39,201 bases of DNA, taken from positions 1 through 39,201 of the forward strand of contig JAJZCA010000002.1 of the NCBI GenBank assembly GCA_021798735.1. Direction: 5' to 3'. The notes beneath the pieces are model-generated. The model ran no database searches and had not been told where the DNA came from. It saw nothing but the letters and a program-made list of their open reading frames with translations. Made by a program: the position numbers and the translations under genes. Positions 1 through 9,354 of the stretch are shown piece after piece. This DNA is from Acidobacteriota bacterium. GTDB taxonomy: Bacteria; Acidobacteriota; Terriglobia; Terriglobales; Acidobacteriaceae. Numbering within the stretch: the stretch's first letter is position 1; each line of letters opens with the position of its first letter.

Positions 1-634
1 GGAACTCATCGGCCAGGATCACATCCATCTCCGCCCACACCGCCAGCATCGGCTGGTAGCCGCGCTCGCCTTCATAGGTGCGCAGCGCCTCCCGCTTGTG
101 GCTTTCGATGATGGTCGCGTCCTGGTCCACCGTGGCGATGCGCTGCTCCGGACAACGCCGGCCCAGTTCCCGCACCAGCTCCCGGTTCACTTCGCCCAGG
201 CCGTTCAGCGCATCGGCCTCTTCCGGAATGAAGGCGATCTGCTCTGGCTTCCGCTGCTGTCTGGCCTGCTCCAGCTTCTCCTCCGAATGGAACTGCTTCA
301 AGAACTGCCGCGCCGCTTCCGGAGATGGAACCTCGTGCCCCAGCATTTCCTTCAGCCCCGCGTCCTCCCGCAAGTGGGCAAAGTCGTCCACCCGCTCGCC
401 GCCCACCGCGTTGAGCACCACGAAACTTTCCACCATCGTGGCCTCGTCGTAGCCCCGCTCCCGCTGCTTGATCTGCACGTGTTGCCGCACGCTGGCAGGC
501 ACGCCCAGGGAGCGGAACGCCTGCACCGCCAGGGGCACGCCGCCCCATGCGGTCAGCGTTTCTTGCAGTGGCTCATCGTCCAGTTCAAACAGCAGCGGAG
601 ATTCGGTGGGAGAAGGCTTTCTTGGCTGGATCAC
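1..634 (-). CDS. IS1380-family-like transposase, N-terminal part, truncated by the window edge
   Basis: Manual minus-strand translation from GTG at 634 gives VIQPRKPSPTESPLLFELDDEPLQETLTAWGGVPL...EQRIATVDQDATIIESHKREALRTYEGERGYQPMLAVWAEMDVILADEF with no stop to position 1. The TVDQDATIIESHK...GYQP block matches the IS1380 DDE transposase pattern. The ORF track misses it because it runs off the edge. Confidence 0.85.
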   Translation of the reverse strand, partial: MIQPRKPSPTESPLLFELDDEPLQETLTAWGGVPLAVQAFRSLGVPASVRQHVQIKQRERGYDEATMVESFVVLNAVGGERVDDFAHLREDAGLKEMLGHEVPSPEAARQFLKQFHSEEKLEQARQQRKPEQIAFIPEEADALNGLGEVNRELVRELGRRCPEQRIATVDQDATIIESHKREALRTYEGERGYQPMLAVWAEMDVILADEF

Positions 635-917
635 GCTTTCATCGTAACCGCGTGCCTCACCTCGCTGGTGCAAAAAAATGCTCCAATCTCGCGCTCCGTT
701 TTCGTCTGCCCCGCACCCCAAGCGGACATTGGCAACCTTGGCAATTTCTGTCCAAAATTACCGGCGGATTGGGGTGCAAGAGTCCCCTATTGATTTTTGG
801 GGCGGTTCTTCGTAAAATTATAGATGGTTCACGCTTTCGCATCGCCCCTTGCAGGGTGATCGCGCTTTCTCTCGTTGAACCCGCACACATTCTAACCAGC
901 AAAGGAATAGCGAATTC

Positions 918-1145
918 ATGGCAAAACGCCGCGGAAATCCAAACTGGGGCAAGCCCGAACCGATCGGTCCGGTGGTGCCTACGGTTACTTCTTTTGAACA
1001 GGTTGTCAAGGAGTACAAACTGACCCCCGACCAGTACATTCGGTCCACTCGCCTGCGGGAATGGGCACGCCGGAACAAGAACTCGAAGTATATTCCGGAA
1101 GCGCTTCTTGAAGCATGGGGTTTTGAGATCGAATCTTCGCTGTAG
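918..1145 (+). CDS. small conserved hypothetical protein (75 aa)
   Basis: ATG preceded by AAAGGAATAG-type RBS context, basic N-terminus MAKRRGNPNWGKP, followed directly by a strong terminator hairpin. Confidence 0.65.
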   Translation: MAKRRGNPNWGKPEPIGPVVPTVTSFEQVVKEYKLTPDQYIRSTRLREWARRNKNSKYIPEALLEAWGFEIESSL

Positions 1146-1163
1146 AAAGCAAGTTGTATTCAG

Positions 1164-1197
1164 AAATGCCACCTCTACTGAGGTGGCATTTCTTTTG
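1164..1197 (+). terminator. Rho-independent-type terminator
   Basis: Perfect inverted repeat AAATGCCACCTC-TACT-GAGGTGGCATTT followed by CTTTT, 19 nt after the stop of the 75-aa ORF. Confidence 0.85.
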
Positions 1198-1346
1198 GTG
1201 GTGCGCCAGGCATGGCGCGTAGCGCGTAAGCGCAACTGAAGTGGCAGTGGTGGTCATCTCGGAGACTTAGGGGAGTATTCCCGCCTCCGACCCGATCAGC
1301 GGTTCAGGCTGCGGCGGCTTGCCTTTCCTTTGCATCTCATATTCCG

Positions 1347-1913
1347 ATGAAGCCGGAACCCTCCATGCGTGCTGATGCTTTGCCAACGTCAAAAGCTGCG
1401 CCTAAGACTGAACCATGGCTGCGGGGCACGCTGACGGAAGTCCCTGCCGAGCAGCGGGCCATCCTGCACGCCCTTGAGCTGGCGCGAGAAGACATAGTGC
1501 GATGGTGCGATCCGCTGAGCGATGAAGAACTGCACGCTCGTCCGTATGGGCTGGCGTCGGTGGCGTTTCATCTGCGTCATATTGCGGGAAGCCTGGATCG
1601 GTTACTGACGTATGCCGAAGGGAATTCGTTGAACTCGGCGCAACTGAAGAGGCTTGCGGCAGAAATGCTTCCTGAAGGCGGCAAAGAGGAAATTCTGAAA
1701 GAGTTTGAGCGTGGGCTGCGCTTCGCAAGCGAGCGAATTCGTGCTCTCGACGTGACGATATGGCCAGAGTCGCGCGCTGTTGGCCGCAAGAAGCTGCCGA
1801 CCACGGTGGCCGGATTGCTGATTCATTGCGCTGACCATACTCAGCGCCATATTGGCCAGGCGATCATCTCAGCCAAAGTACTGCTTGCGCTACGGAAGCA
1901 TCCGCTGTCTTAG
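1347..1913 (+). CDS. DinB-like (DinB_2 superfamily) protein
   Basis: 188 aa with conserved-looking His patterns (SVAFHLRHIAGSLDRLLTYAEG ... LIHCADHTQRHIGQAI) typical of the DinB/YfiT fold. Confidence 0.75.
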   Translation: MKPEPSMRADALPTSKAAPKTEPWLRGTLTEVPAEQRAILHALELAREDIVRWCDPLSDEELHARPYGLASVAFHLRHIAGSLDRLLTYAEGNSLNSAQLKRLAAEMLPEGGKEEILKEFERGLRFASERIRALDVTIWPESRAVGRKKLPTTVAGLLIHCADHTQRHIGQAIISAKVLLALRKHPLS

Positions 1914-2593
1914 GAGCTTGGCGCTTCCACTTCGTCGGCCAGATGGCCCAGCTTGTCGCGCTTGACCTGAAGATATTTCTCGAAGCTTTCCTGCGATTCA
2001 ACCACCGAAGACAAGCGCTCGACGACACGAACGCCTGCCGTTTCCAAGGCGGCAACTTTGTCTGGATTGTTCGTCATCAATCGGACTTGAGCGATTCCCA
2101 TTAGCTTGAGAACTTCGGCGGGAAGCTCAAAGACACGACAATCCGCTTTGAAGCCTAACTCCTCGTTGGCTTCGACAGTGTCGAGGCCTTTGTCTTGCAG
2201 AGCATAGGCCTGCAGCTTTGGCATCAGGCCGATGCCGCGGCCTTCCTGCTGCTCGTAGAGCAGGACACCCGCGCCCTCCTCGGCGATGGTGCGCAACGCC
2301 AATTCCAACTGCAGCCGACAATCGCACCGCAGAGAGCCGAAGACATCTCCGGTCAAACACTGTGAATGGATGCGGACAATGGGAGGTGTGCTCGAAACAT
2401 CTCCCATGACCAGAGCGACCATTTCCTCCGGCGGCTCCGGCTGGGGACCCGTTTGACAACCTGGGTCTGGGGTCGTGCCCGAACGGATCCCAACAAAGCC
2501 ATAGATACGGAAATGGCCCCAGCGAGTCGGGAAGTCGGCTTCGGCTGCTTTAGTCACACTTTCAAACGGCATATGTCGATTATAGGTCCGCAT
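1910..2593 (-). CDS. ribA: GTP cyclohydrolase II
   Basis: 227 aa; PPIVRIHSQCLTGDVFGSLRCDCRLQLELAL, LLYEQQEGRGIGLMPKLQAYALQDKGLDTVEAN and RLMTNNPDKVAAL are RibA signature segments. Confidence 0.93.
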   Translation of the reverse strand: MRTYNRHMPFESVTKAAEADFPTRWGHFRIYGFVGIRSGTTPDPGCQTGPQPEPPEEMVALVMGDVSSTPPIVRIHSQCLTGDVFGSLRCDCRLQLELALRTIAEEGAGVLLYEQQEGRGIGLMPKLQAYALQDKGLDTVEANEELGFKADCRVFELPAEVLKLMGIAQVRLMTNNPDKVAALETAGVRVVERLSSVVESQESFEKYLQVKRDKLGHLADEVEAPSS

Positions 2594-2636
2594 TCTTCCC
2601 TACGATTCCATGGGGCCGACGGAGTAAAGTGAAATC

Positions 2637-3989
2637 GTGATTGATTCCAAACTGATCCTGATCACGCTGTTGATCAAGCTAGGCGTCGCGGCTGCTGTTT
2701 CCAGCGCGCTGTCGAGGTCGATGGTGTTTAAAAATCTACTGCTCAGCACGCGCCGCAGTGCCGGCCAAATGCTAGGACTGCTGGCGTGTATCTGCGTTCC
2801 GCTGACGCTGGGGGTATGGGTACGGGTTGTCGTACCGAATTTTCTGGCTGCGGACATTTCGTTCGAGGCGGTCATTCTGGTGGCGCTGTTGCTGGGAACC
2901 ACGCCGGCCATGCTTGCTGGGACTTTTCTTTCTATTCCGGCGGTACTGCATCGCGAATATCTCACGTTGCCGTTCAACCTGGTGGTTGCAGTCATCTTCG
3001 GAACCTATCGTGCGTTTGTCTCGGAGGAAGATATCTGGTCATTTTCTCCGTTTGTAGATCTCAGCATCTACCGCTGGATTCGGAGAAACCTGATGCGCCC
3101 GCGAGTCGACCGGCAAATCCTGCTGCTGATGTTAATTCTCGGGATGCAGGTGATGCGCAACTGGATCTCTCATCTCTACCCGCGCCGCTTGTTCGCGCTG
3201 CATTCCAATAGTTGGCTGTTGTTTCTTGCCATCTGTCTCTGCGCCCCCATGGTGGTGGGGATTCCGCTGAAAATCTGGAATGCCATCCGCATCGAGCGTA
3301 AGTTGGAGGAGCAGGAAAGGCTGCTGATGGATGCGCGCCTCGACGCGCTACAGCGCCAGATCAATCCGCATTTTCTGTTCAACACGCTCAACTCCATTGC
3401 CTCGCTTGTGCGCTTTCGACCGGAACTGGCTCGGGAACTGATCGTGAAGCTCGCGAGTATCTTGCGCGTTCTGCTGCAGGACCGCGATGACCTGATGCCG
3501 CTGCGGGAAGAATTGCAGTTCGCGGACGATTATCTCGATATCGAGGTGGTGCGATTTGGCATCGAGAAGCTGCGTGTGGTGAAAGATATTTCCCCAGAGA
3601 CGCTGGAGATTCTTGTGCCCAGCATGCTGCTGCAACCGCTAATCGAAAACGGTATCAAGCATGGATTGGAGCCGCGCATCGGCGGAGGCACCATCACACT
3701 GAGGAGCCGATTGCAGCAGGACAAGCTGGTGATTACTGTCGAGGATGATGGCGTGGGGATGCCGGTGGAAAACGGCTCCCCTGTCCATCGCAGCGGACTG
3801 CTGCAGGCCGGTACCGGCGTCGGAATGCGCAATGTGCGGGAACGGATGCAGGTGTTGTGCGGTCCAGACGCCGGCTTTGAGATTCTCAGTCGCCCGGGCC
3901 GCGGCACGCGCGTCATCTTGACGATCCCAGTCAACTCCGCGAAGACGGCGACGGTTCAATTGCCGGAGCTGCGCAGTATCGATTCGTAA
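2637..3989 (+). CDS. LytS/YehU-type sensor histidine kinase (5TM N-terminus, His_kinase and HATPase_c)
   Basis: 450 aa, GTG start; hydrophobic N-terminal half, LQRQINPHFLFNTLNSIASLVRFRPE H-box, IENGIKHGLEP N-box, ITVEDDGVGMP G-box. Confidence 0.88.
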   Translation: MIDSKLILITLLIKLGVAAAVSSALSRSMVFKNLLLSTRRSAGQMLGLLACICVPLTLGVWVRVVVPNFLAADISFEAVILVALLLGTTPAMLAGTFLSIPAVLHREYLTLPFNLVVAVIFGTYRAFVSEEDIWSFSPFVDLSIYRWIRRNLMRPRVDRQILLLMLILGMQVMRNWISHLYPRRLFALHSNSWLLFLAICLCAPMVVGIPLKIWNAIRIERKLEEQERLLMDARLDALQRQINPHFLFNTLNSIASLVRFRPELARELIVKLASILRVLLQDRDDLMPLREELQFADDYLDIEVVRFGIEKLRVVKDISPETLEILVPSMLLQPLIENGIKHGLEPRIGGGTITLRSRLQQDKLVITVEDDGVGMPVENGSPVHRSGLLQAGTGVGMRNVRERMQVLCGPDAGFEILSRPGRGTRVILTIPVNSAKTATVQLPELRSIDS

Positions 3990-5098
3990 AATTCTTCATA
4001 CTTTGGGATGACTCGGGAGGCACAATAGGTCCGCTGCGCTTCCTGGCGACCGGCGCGCGCCATTTCTTTCAATCGATCGCGATCCTTCAGCAAGCCCACA
4101 GCGGCTGCGGCCATGGCCTCCACGTCGCCGACCGGGAACAGCAGGCCGGTAACTCCATTTTGAATCAACTCCGGTACGCCGCCCACGTTGGTGCCGATGG
4201 TGGGAACTTCACAGGCCATCGCCTCCAGCGCGGCCAGTCCGAAGGACTCCAACCTGCTCGGCAGCAACATCAGATCGGCTGCGGGCAATAGCTGGTTGAC
4301 CTGGTCATGCTTCCCCAGAAAGTGAATGCGATCGAAGATATTCAGAGACTTCGCCTGCCATTCCGCCGAAGAACGCTCTGGACCATCGCCGACCATCAGC
4401 AGTCTGGCCGGCATTTCCTTGGCGACCCCGGCAAAAACGCTGATCACGTCTTGAATGCGTTTGACAGGACGGAAGTTCGACAAATGAACCAGGACGGCCT
4501 CGTCGGGTTCGGCGTATTGGGCGCGAACGATTTTGCTCGCTTCAGGATCGCGCAGGTAGACGTCGCAATTGACGAAGTTTGTAATTACTTCAATCGGGCG
4601 GGTGGTGCCGAAGGTTTCCACGGTCATGCGTCGCAGATAATCGGAGATGGCTGTGACGCCGTCACTCTCATCGATGGCATATCGTGTGATCGGTAGATAC
4701 GCGCGATCCGCGCCGACCAGGGTGATATCCGTGCCGTGTAGCGTGGTGACAAACGGAAGCCTGCGGCCGCTGCGGGCGAGCATCTGCCGGGCCAGCAGCG
4801 CGCTTACGGAGTGGGGAATCGCATAGTGAACATGCAGCAGGTCGAGATCGTAATATTCCGCGACTTCCGACATGCGTGTGGCCAGCGCCAGCGAGTAGGG
4901 CGGAAACTCAAACAGCGGATAGTTCGAGACCGGGACCTCGTGGAAGTGAATCCGCTCCTCGCGGCCGCTGAGTCGAAACGGCTGCGCGTAGGAGATGAAA
5001 TGAATGTCGTGGCCGCGATTCGCCAGCTCGATCCCCAGCTCGGTGGCGACGACGCCGCTGCCGCCATACGTCGGATAACATGTGATGCCGATTTTCAT
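3956..5098 (-). CDS. bshA: N-acetyl-alpha-D-glucosaminyl L-malate synthase (GT4 family)
   Basis: 380 aa; MKIGITCYPTYGGSGVVATELGIELANRGHDIHFISYAQPFRL is the BshA N-terminal signature; GT4 C-terminal ESFGLAALEAMACEVPTIGTNVGGVPELI. Confidence 0.9.
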   Translation of the reverse strand: MKIGITCYPTYGGSGVVATELGIELANRGHDIHFISYAQPFRLSGREERIHFHEVPVSNYPLFEFPPYSLALATRMSEVAEYYDLDLLHVHYAIPHSVSALLARQMLARSGRRLPFVTTLHGTDITLVGADRAYLPITRYAIDESDGVTAISDYLRRMTVETFGTTRPIEVITNFVNCDVYLRDPEASKIVRAQYAEPDEAVLVHLSNFRPVKRIQDVISVFAGVAKEMPARLLMVGDGPERSSAEWQAKSLNIFDRIHFLGKHDQVNQLLPAADLMLLPSRLESFGLAALEAMACEVPTIGTNVGGVPELIQNGVTGLLFPVGDVEAMAAAAVGLLKDRDRLKEMARAGRQEAQRTYCASRVIPKYEEFYESILRSSGN

Positions 5099-5160
5099 GT
5101 GCGATCGCTTTCTGCATCGGTAGATGCCCGTCGAGGCTATTTGCTGCGAATCCTTATGGT

Positions 5161-6051
5161 TCAGGTGTGCGCAGGCAGTTGCACCAACTCGCCAAAATGG
5201 GCTAGCTGGACAGAAAAACTGAGTCTTCCGAGGATTGCCGGCAGGGTCTGGAGTGCAGTCAGCTCAACTTCTCGGGCTTGTTGCAGACGTGTCCGAGTCG
5301 ACCGCAATTCCGCGTCCATATAGGCAGGATGACAGACGAGTTCCCATGTGCCGTCGGGAATTTGGCTCAACAGAGCACGCAGTGTAGGTTCATTGAGAGT
5401 TCCGGTCGCGGCGACTCCCAGGCAACCGTCGGTGGTGGCAAATTCTCTCTCCTGCGCCAGCCTTAAGAAATGGCGGCGGAACCTGGTCAGCAGCCGGACC
5501 TGCCATGTCCGAACCAATCCAGCATTGCGTGTCGCAGCCACGCTCCACAAAGGTTCAAAGGGATTACGAATCGCCCGCACAGCGCAAGCTTTCGCGGCCC
5601 GCATTACGCCATCGAGAACAGGTGGAAACATGTGGGTGTGCTTGTGCGTATCGACATGCGTGACGGTGATGCCAGACTGCTGCAGCCGTAAAATTTGCGC
5701 AATCGCTTCCTGCTCGATCTGGTCTCGATCAATGCGTCCCAGGTACAGGTCGCGGACAAATCCTCCCAGTGTCGATCGGAAGCGCGGTGCATTGCAGGTG
5801 AGGCTGGTGGAATCGAGCAGGCTGGGAATCGCCGCTGGATTCGCAACCGGTGTCCCATCGACCAAAACGATATGACAGCCAACTCCAAGAAGTTGTTGTT
5901 GCCTAAAAATTTCGACGGCTTCAGAAAAACGAGGAGCGGCGGCCATCAGCGTTGTGGAGTGCAGCGCGCCCAAACGATGCAGATCCAGCACGGCACGATT
6001 GATGCCGTCCGTCAGTCCGAAGTCGTCTGCATTCACGATGAGTCGGCGCAC
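5161..6051 (-). CDS. ChbG/HpnK (YdjC-fold) family deacetylase
   Basis: 296 aa; MRRLIVNADDFGLTDGINRAVLDLHRLGALHSTTLMA, VTHVDTHKHTHMFPPVLDGV and WELVCHPAYMD are YdjC-fold metal-binding motifs. Confidence 0.87.
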   Translation of the reverse strand: MRRLIVNADDFGLTDGINRAVLDLHRLGALHSTTLMAAAPRFSEAVEIFRQQQLLGVGCHIVLVDGTPVANPAAIPSLLDSTSLTCNAPRFRSTLGGFVRDLYLGRIDRDQIEQEAIAQILRLQQSGITVTHVDTHKHTHMFPPVLDGVMRAAKACAVRAIRNPFEPLWSVAATRNAGLVRTWQVRLLTRFRRHFLRLAQEREFATTDGCLGVAATGTLNEPTLRALLSQIPDGTWELVCHPAYMDAELRSTRTRLQQAREVELTALQTLPAILGRLSFSVQLAHFGELVQLPAHT

Positions 6052-6208
6052 TGCATGAGTTTATCAAGTGTTGCGTTCGTAAAGCGTCGCTGCGCCGCAG
6101 GCGCCTGCGAATCCGCGATAATCCGTGAAAATTTCATGCGCGATTTTTCCCGGCCGTATTGCGGTGCTGGGAAAGGTGAGTTTTACGACACTTCGAAACT
6201 TCGCGCCA

Positions 6209-8650
6209 TTATGGAAGATGGGCGGATTTCTCTGTCGTCGTGTGCGCAATCGGCAGATGGAATTCCTCGCTGCCCTCGTGCAGAGGATACGTTCGTCCCG
6301 ACCATACGAGTTCTCCGGTCAGGCCTTTTGGCAGATCGATGGACGCCAGCCAAGAACCCTCCACCCTGCGGTAAGAGACGTGAATATCTCCACCCGCATG
6401 TGGCATCGTAGCTTCCAGATGTGTCAGCTGTCCAAGGTGAGGTTCTATTTCGACTCGCGCAAATCCCGGTGCAGCGGGCCGGATGCCAGCCACAATTGTC
6501 AGCAGGTCGTAGTTCGGGCTGGCGCTCCAGGCATGGCTGTCGGAGCGGGTCGGTTCTGGAGTCTCCGCCCAGGTGCTTAGCCCCATCTTTAACATTTTTC
6601 TCCACGGAGTCAGTTCATTCAGATAAAGGTCTCCCAGACCGGCGTGCTCCAGTGCGCGACTGAGATAAAAGCGGAAGTAATACGTGATCTGAGACACGGG
6701 CGGGACTGGCATGCCATCCACCGTGGTTGCGGTGTCTGCCCGCGAGTCCAGAATGCGCCGCACGACCGCAGCCTGCTGGGAACTGGGCACAACGTCCAGC
6801 CAGACAGCCAGAATGTTTGCTTCCTGGCTGTAGCTGTTTTTCTCCGGTGTATCGGCAAGCACGCCGTAACGCGTGTCCCAATTGGACCGATTGAGGGCAG
6901 CCGCGGCTTTTGTAAAAAGCGCTTTATACTCTGCCACGCGCTGAGGACTTCCAAGCTTTGCTTCCATGTCCCAGGCGTCGCGCAGCGCTTCCATATACTG
7001 CAAGGTCAGAAAGCTCGATCCGCCGTTGGCATCCTGTGGCGGCACTCCACCCTTATATCCGCTCGTCCAGTCGCCGAATTCCCACCAACCCACTTTTCCC
7101 ATGAGTCCATCTGGACGAAGGTGCGCGGTATACCAGTCGATTGTGCCGCGTGTGTGCGGTAATGTCGCGCGCACAAGATTCGGATCGTCGACATACATCC
7201 AGTAATCGTGAAGCATATCGATCCATATGAGGGAGAAGGTTGGAATGAACTGCGGCAGTGAGGAAGGATAGCGGCTCTGAGTGAGACCATTGGGAACTCG
7301 GGAGTCGTCAATACTGGCGATGGCCTGGCGCGGCAAACGACTGTCCCCCGAATCGACATAGGAAATGAGCGCTTCGATGCGGGTGTCTCCCACATACTGC
7401 AGGCGCTCCCAGTAGGGAGTGTCCATGTAGGTTGTGTGGGCGCAGAGCCGCGCCGTGCGCCATCCCGTGGTCCAAATGGCATCCAGGTCGGGAATGTCCG
7501 CTGAGATTTTCGCATTCATCTGAAACGGATAGGCGGTGAACCATGCCTTCAGGCTCTCCAGCCGAAGCGGAGTGGATTCCGTCGTTACGTCGATCTGAAG
7601 ATAGCGCCATGTGCGCCAGTTCAACGGAGCGAAATCGCGTTGGCTGCCGCCTCCACTGATGAATTCATCGTAGAGACCCTGGATATGGCGACCGGCAATT
7701 TGATTGCGATTGCCCTTTTGTCCATGCGCATCGTACAAAGCTTCCGCATAGGTCAGTCGAATATTTGCATCGCGTCCGCCGCTGACCACCAGGACAGGAT
7801 ACGCAGTCTGCAGCACACCGTTGTCCAGCAACAGGGTGATGTGCGTGTTTGCAGGGATCGTAAGTGGCTTGTCTGGAAATGCCGGCAGCGAAGGTAGTCC
7901 TTCGACCCGGACCGGTTTGCCGGCAGCGACCAAACGATGTTCCATCGTCGGCAGCGGGTCCGCGACAGATTCCCAGTTTGTATCCAAAGACATCGCTCCG
8001 CGCGTGGCCGCATGGCCGATGATTTCCGGCTTCCGCCATTGGCTGAGATTCTGTGAATCCGGCAGGTCCCAGTTCCAATCGAGTCGCCGCCCGTCGATTC
8101 GCTCTCCGAATCCGGCACCGAAGTAGCCGGAGAATTTCTCATCCGAAACCGACCCCCAGCCCGGCTGTTGCTCCACTCGCCATGAGGGCCCCGTGTTCGC
8201 GGACTGCTCGGCTGCCGTGTCTCCCTGGAGCAGAAATCCGGTTCGGCTGCTCATCTGCGCGATAGGGGCCTTGGTGCCAAAGTTCCACACAATTGCCGCC
8301 AGTGTATTGATTCCAGGGTGGAGGAACGGCGCCAGATCGATCGTCTCAAAACGCCAATGGAATAAATCGCCTCGCGCCGGGCCTTGCCCTGCGAACTTGC
8401 CGTTGACGTGCAGCAGGAATTGATTGTCTGCGCTGACATGCACCCAGTAGTGGGCGGGCAGGGAAGCGAGGTTCAATTCTTTGCGGAAATAGAAAACTCC
8501 GGCGTCCTTTTCTGGAGCATCCGGGCATGCGATCCATTCCGCAGGCCACACGCTGGAAACCAAGGATGGATTTAACGGGAGAGAAACCTGCCCGCGCAGC
8601 GGAATCGCAAGGCAGCTTAAACAAGCAATCGACAGCAGAAATCCCCTCAT
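6209..8650 (-). CDS. GH78 alpha-L-rhamnosidase-like secreted glycoside hydrolase
   Basis: Track ORF 6209..8713; a secretory start at 8650 (MRGFLLSIACLSCLAIPLRGQ) is more likely. GH78-like segments WERLQYVGDTRIEALISYVDSGD, WEFGDWTSGYKGG, TWAETPEPTRSDSHAWSASPNYDLLTIVAGI. Confidence 0.85.
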   Translation of the reverse strand: MRGFLLSIACLSCLAIPLRGQVSLPLNPSLVSSVWPAEWIACPDAPEKDAGVFYFRKELNLASLPAHYWVHVSADNQFLLHVNGKFAGQGPARGDLFHWRFETIDLAPFLHPGINTLAAIVWNFGTKAPIAQMSSRTGFLLQGDTAAEQSANTGPSWRVEQQPGWGSVSDEKFSGYFGAGFGERIDGRRLDWNWDLPDSQNLSQWRKPEIIGHAATRGAMSLDTNWESVADPLPTMEHRLVAAGKPVRVEGLPSLPAFPDKPLTIPANTHITLLLDNGVLQTAYPVLVVSGGRDANIRLTYAEALYDAHGQKGNRNQIAGRHIQGLYDEFISGGGSQRDFAPLNWRTWRYLQIDVTTESTPLRLESLKAWFTAYPFQMNAKISADIPDLDAIWTTGWRTARLCAHTTYMDTPYWERLQYVGDTRIEALISYVDSGDSRLPRQAIASIDDSRVPNGLTQSRYPSSLPQFIPTFSLIWIDMLHDYWMYVDDPNLVRATLPHTRGTIDWYTAHLRPDGLMGKVGWWEFGDWTSGYKGGVPPQDANGGSSFLTLQYMEALRDAWDMEAKLGSPQRVAEYKALFTKAAAALNRSNWDTRYGVLADTPEKNSYSQEANILAVWLDVVPSSQQAAVVRRILDSRADTATTVDGMPVPPVSQITYYFRFYLSRALEHAGLGDLYLNELTPWRKMLKMGLSTWAETPEPTRSDSHAWSASPNYDLLTIVAGIRPAAPGFARVEIEPHLGQLTHLEATMPHAGGDIHVSYRRVEGSWLASIDLPKGLTGELVWSGRTYPLHEGSEEFHLPIAHTTTEKSAHLP

Positions 8651-8787
8651 AGGCGTAAAGGATAACAAATCCAATGAAACATTTTTTGCAGCGGTTCGAC
8701 CGGAGATCATCATTTCCGCGAGGAGAGTTTGCCTGCTACCCTAGCGAGCATTTATTGATTCCGAGAATAAAGCCTGATTTGTCCGTT

Positions 8788-9099
8788 TTGGATTTCGATC
8801 AGCATTATCCGCCCGGGACAAGCAAATGGAACACGATCGAACCCCGGATGGTTTCCTTCATCAGCATGAACTGGAAAGGAGAACCGCTGGTCAACTTCGA
8901 GACCGTCGTCAAAATGATCGGCGCTACGAAGACAAGACAGGGACTGCGCGTCAAAGCGGTTCTGGACAAGGGCCGTTATGAAACGGGATTGAAAATTGGC
9001 CGGAAGCAAATGGAAGCGCTGAACATTCAACCGCACAGGCAGAACCCGGAGTGGAACTATTCGCTGCCCCCGCGCAGCGGCCAATCGAGAAATGAATAG
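8788..9099 (+). pseudogene. ISAzo13-family transposase, C-terminal remnant
   Basis: HYPPGTSKWNTIEPRMVSFISMNWKGEPLVNFETVVKMIGATKTRQGLRVKAVLDKGRYETGLKIGRKQMEALNI...PEWNYSLPPR matches the C-terminal end of ISAzo13-like transposases; the rest of the protein is absent. Confidence 0.85.
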
Positions 9100-9156
9100 T
9101 TAACTTTATTGTGCGGCAATTTCTAAGTGTCTCCATCTTAGGATGGTGGAAACCCC

Positions 9157-9313
9157 TCGCCTTCAGGCGAAACAAGTTGATCGATGTCTCCGCAGGAGTC
9201 GAGACATCCGCCCACTGAAGGTCGGCGGGTTTGGATTGAAGCGGGCGCGTTTCAGTCGAATTCTATTCGACGCGCCCGCGAGAACCCCTTGACTTCAAGT
9301 CGAGGGGTTCTCG
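9157..9313. repeat. array of five adjacent stem-loops (palindrome cluster)
   Basis: TCGCC-ttca-GGCGA (9157-9170); GATGTCTC-N10-GAGACATC (9183-9208); CCGCC...GGCGG (about 9208-9228); GCGGGCGCG...CGCGCCCGC with inner TCGAA/TTCGA (9241-9279); CGAGAACCCCT-tgacttcaagtcg-AGGGGTTCTCG (9279-9313). Confidence 0.85.
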
Positions 9314-9354
9314 GTTATTTCTCCATCGGCATCATCCGTTTTGAAAAACTACGC

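Noticed and set aside
72-793. Long ORFs 72..548 (-) and 98..793 (+)
   Set aside because: They overlap the IS1380-like transposase frame; their compositions (G/R/A-rich; shifted reading) are typical of off-frame ORFs in GC-rich coding DNA.
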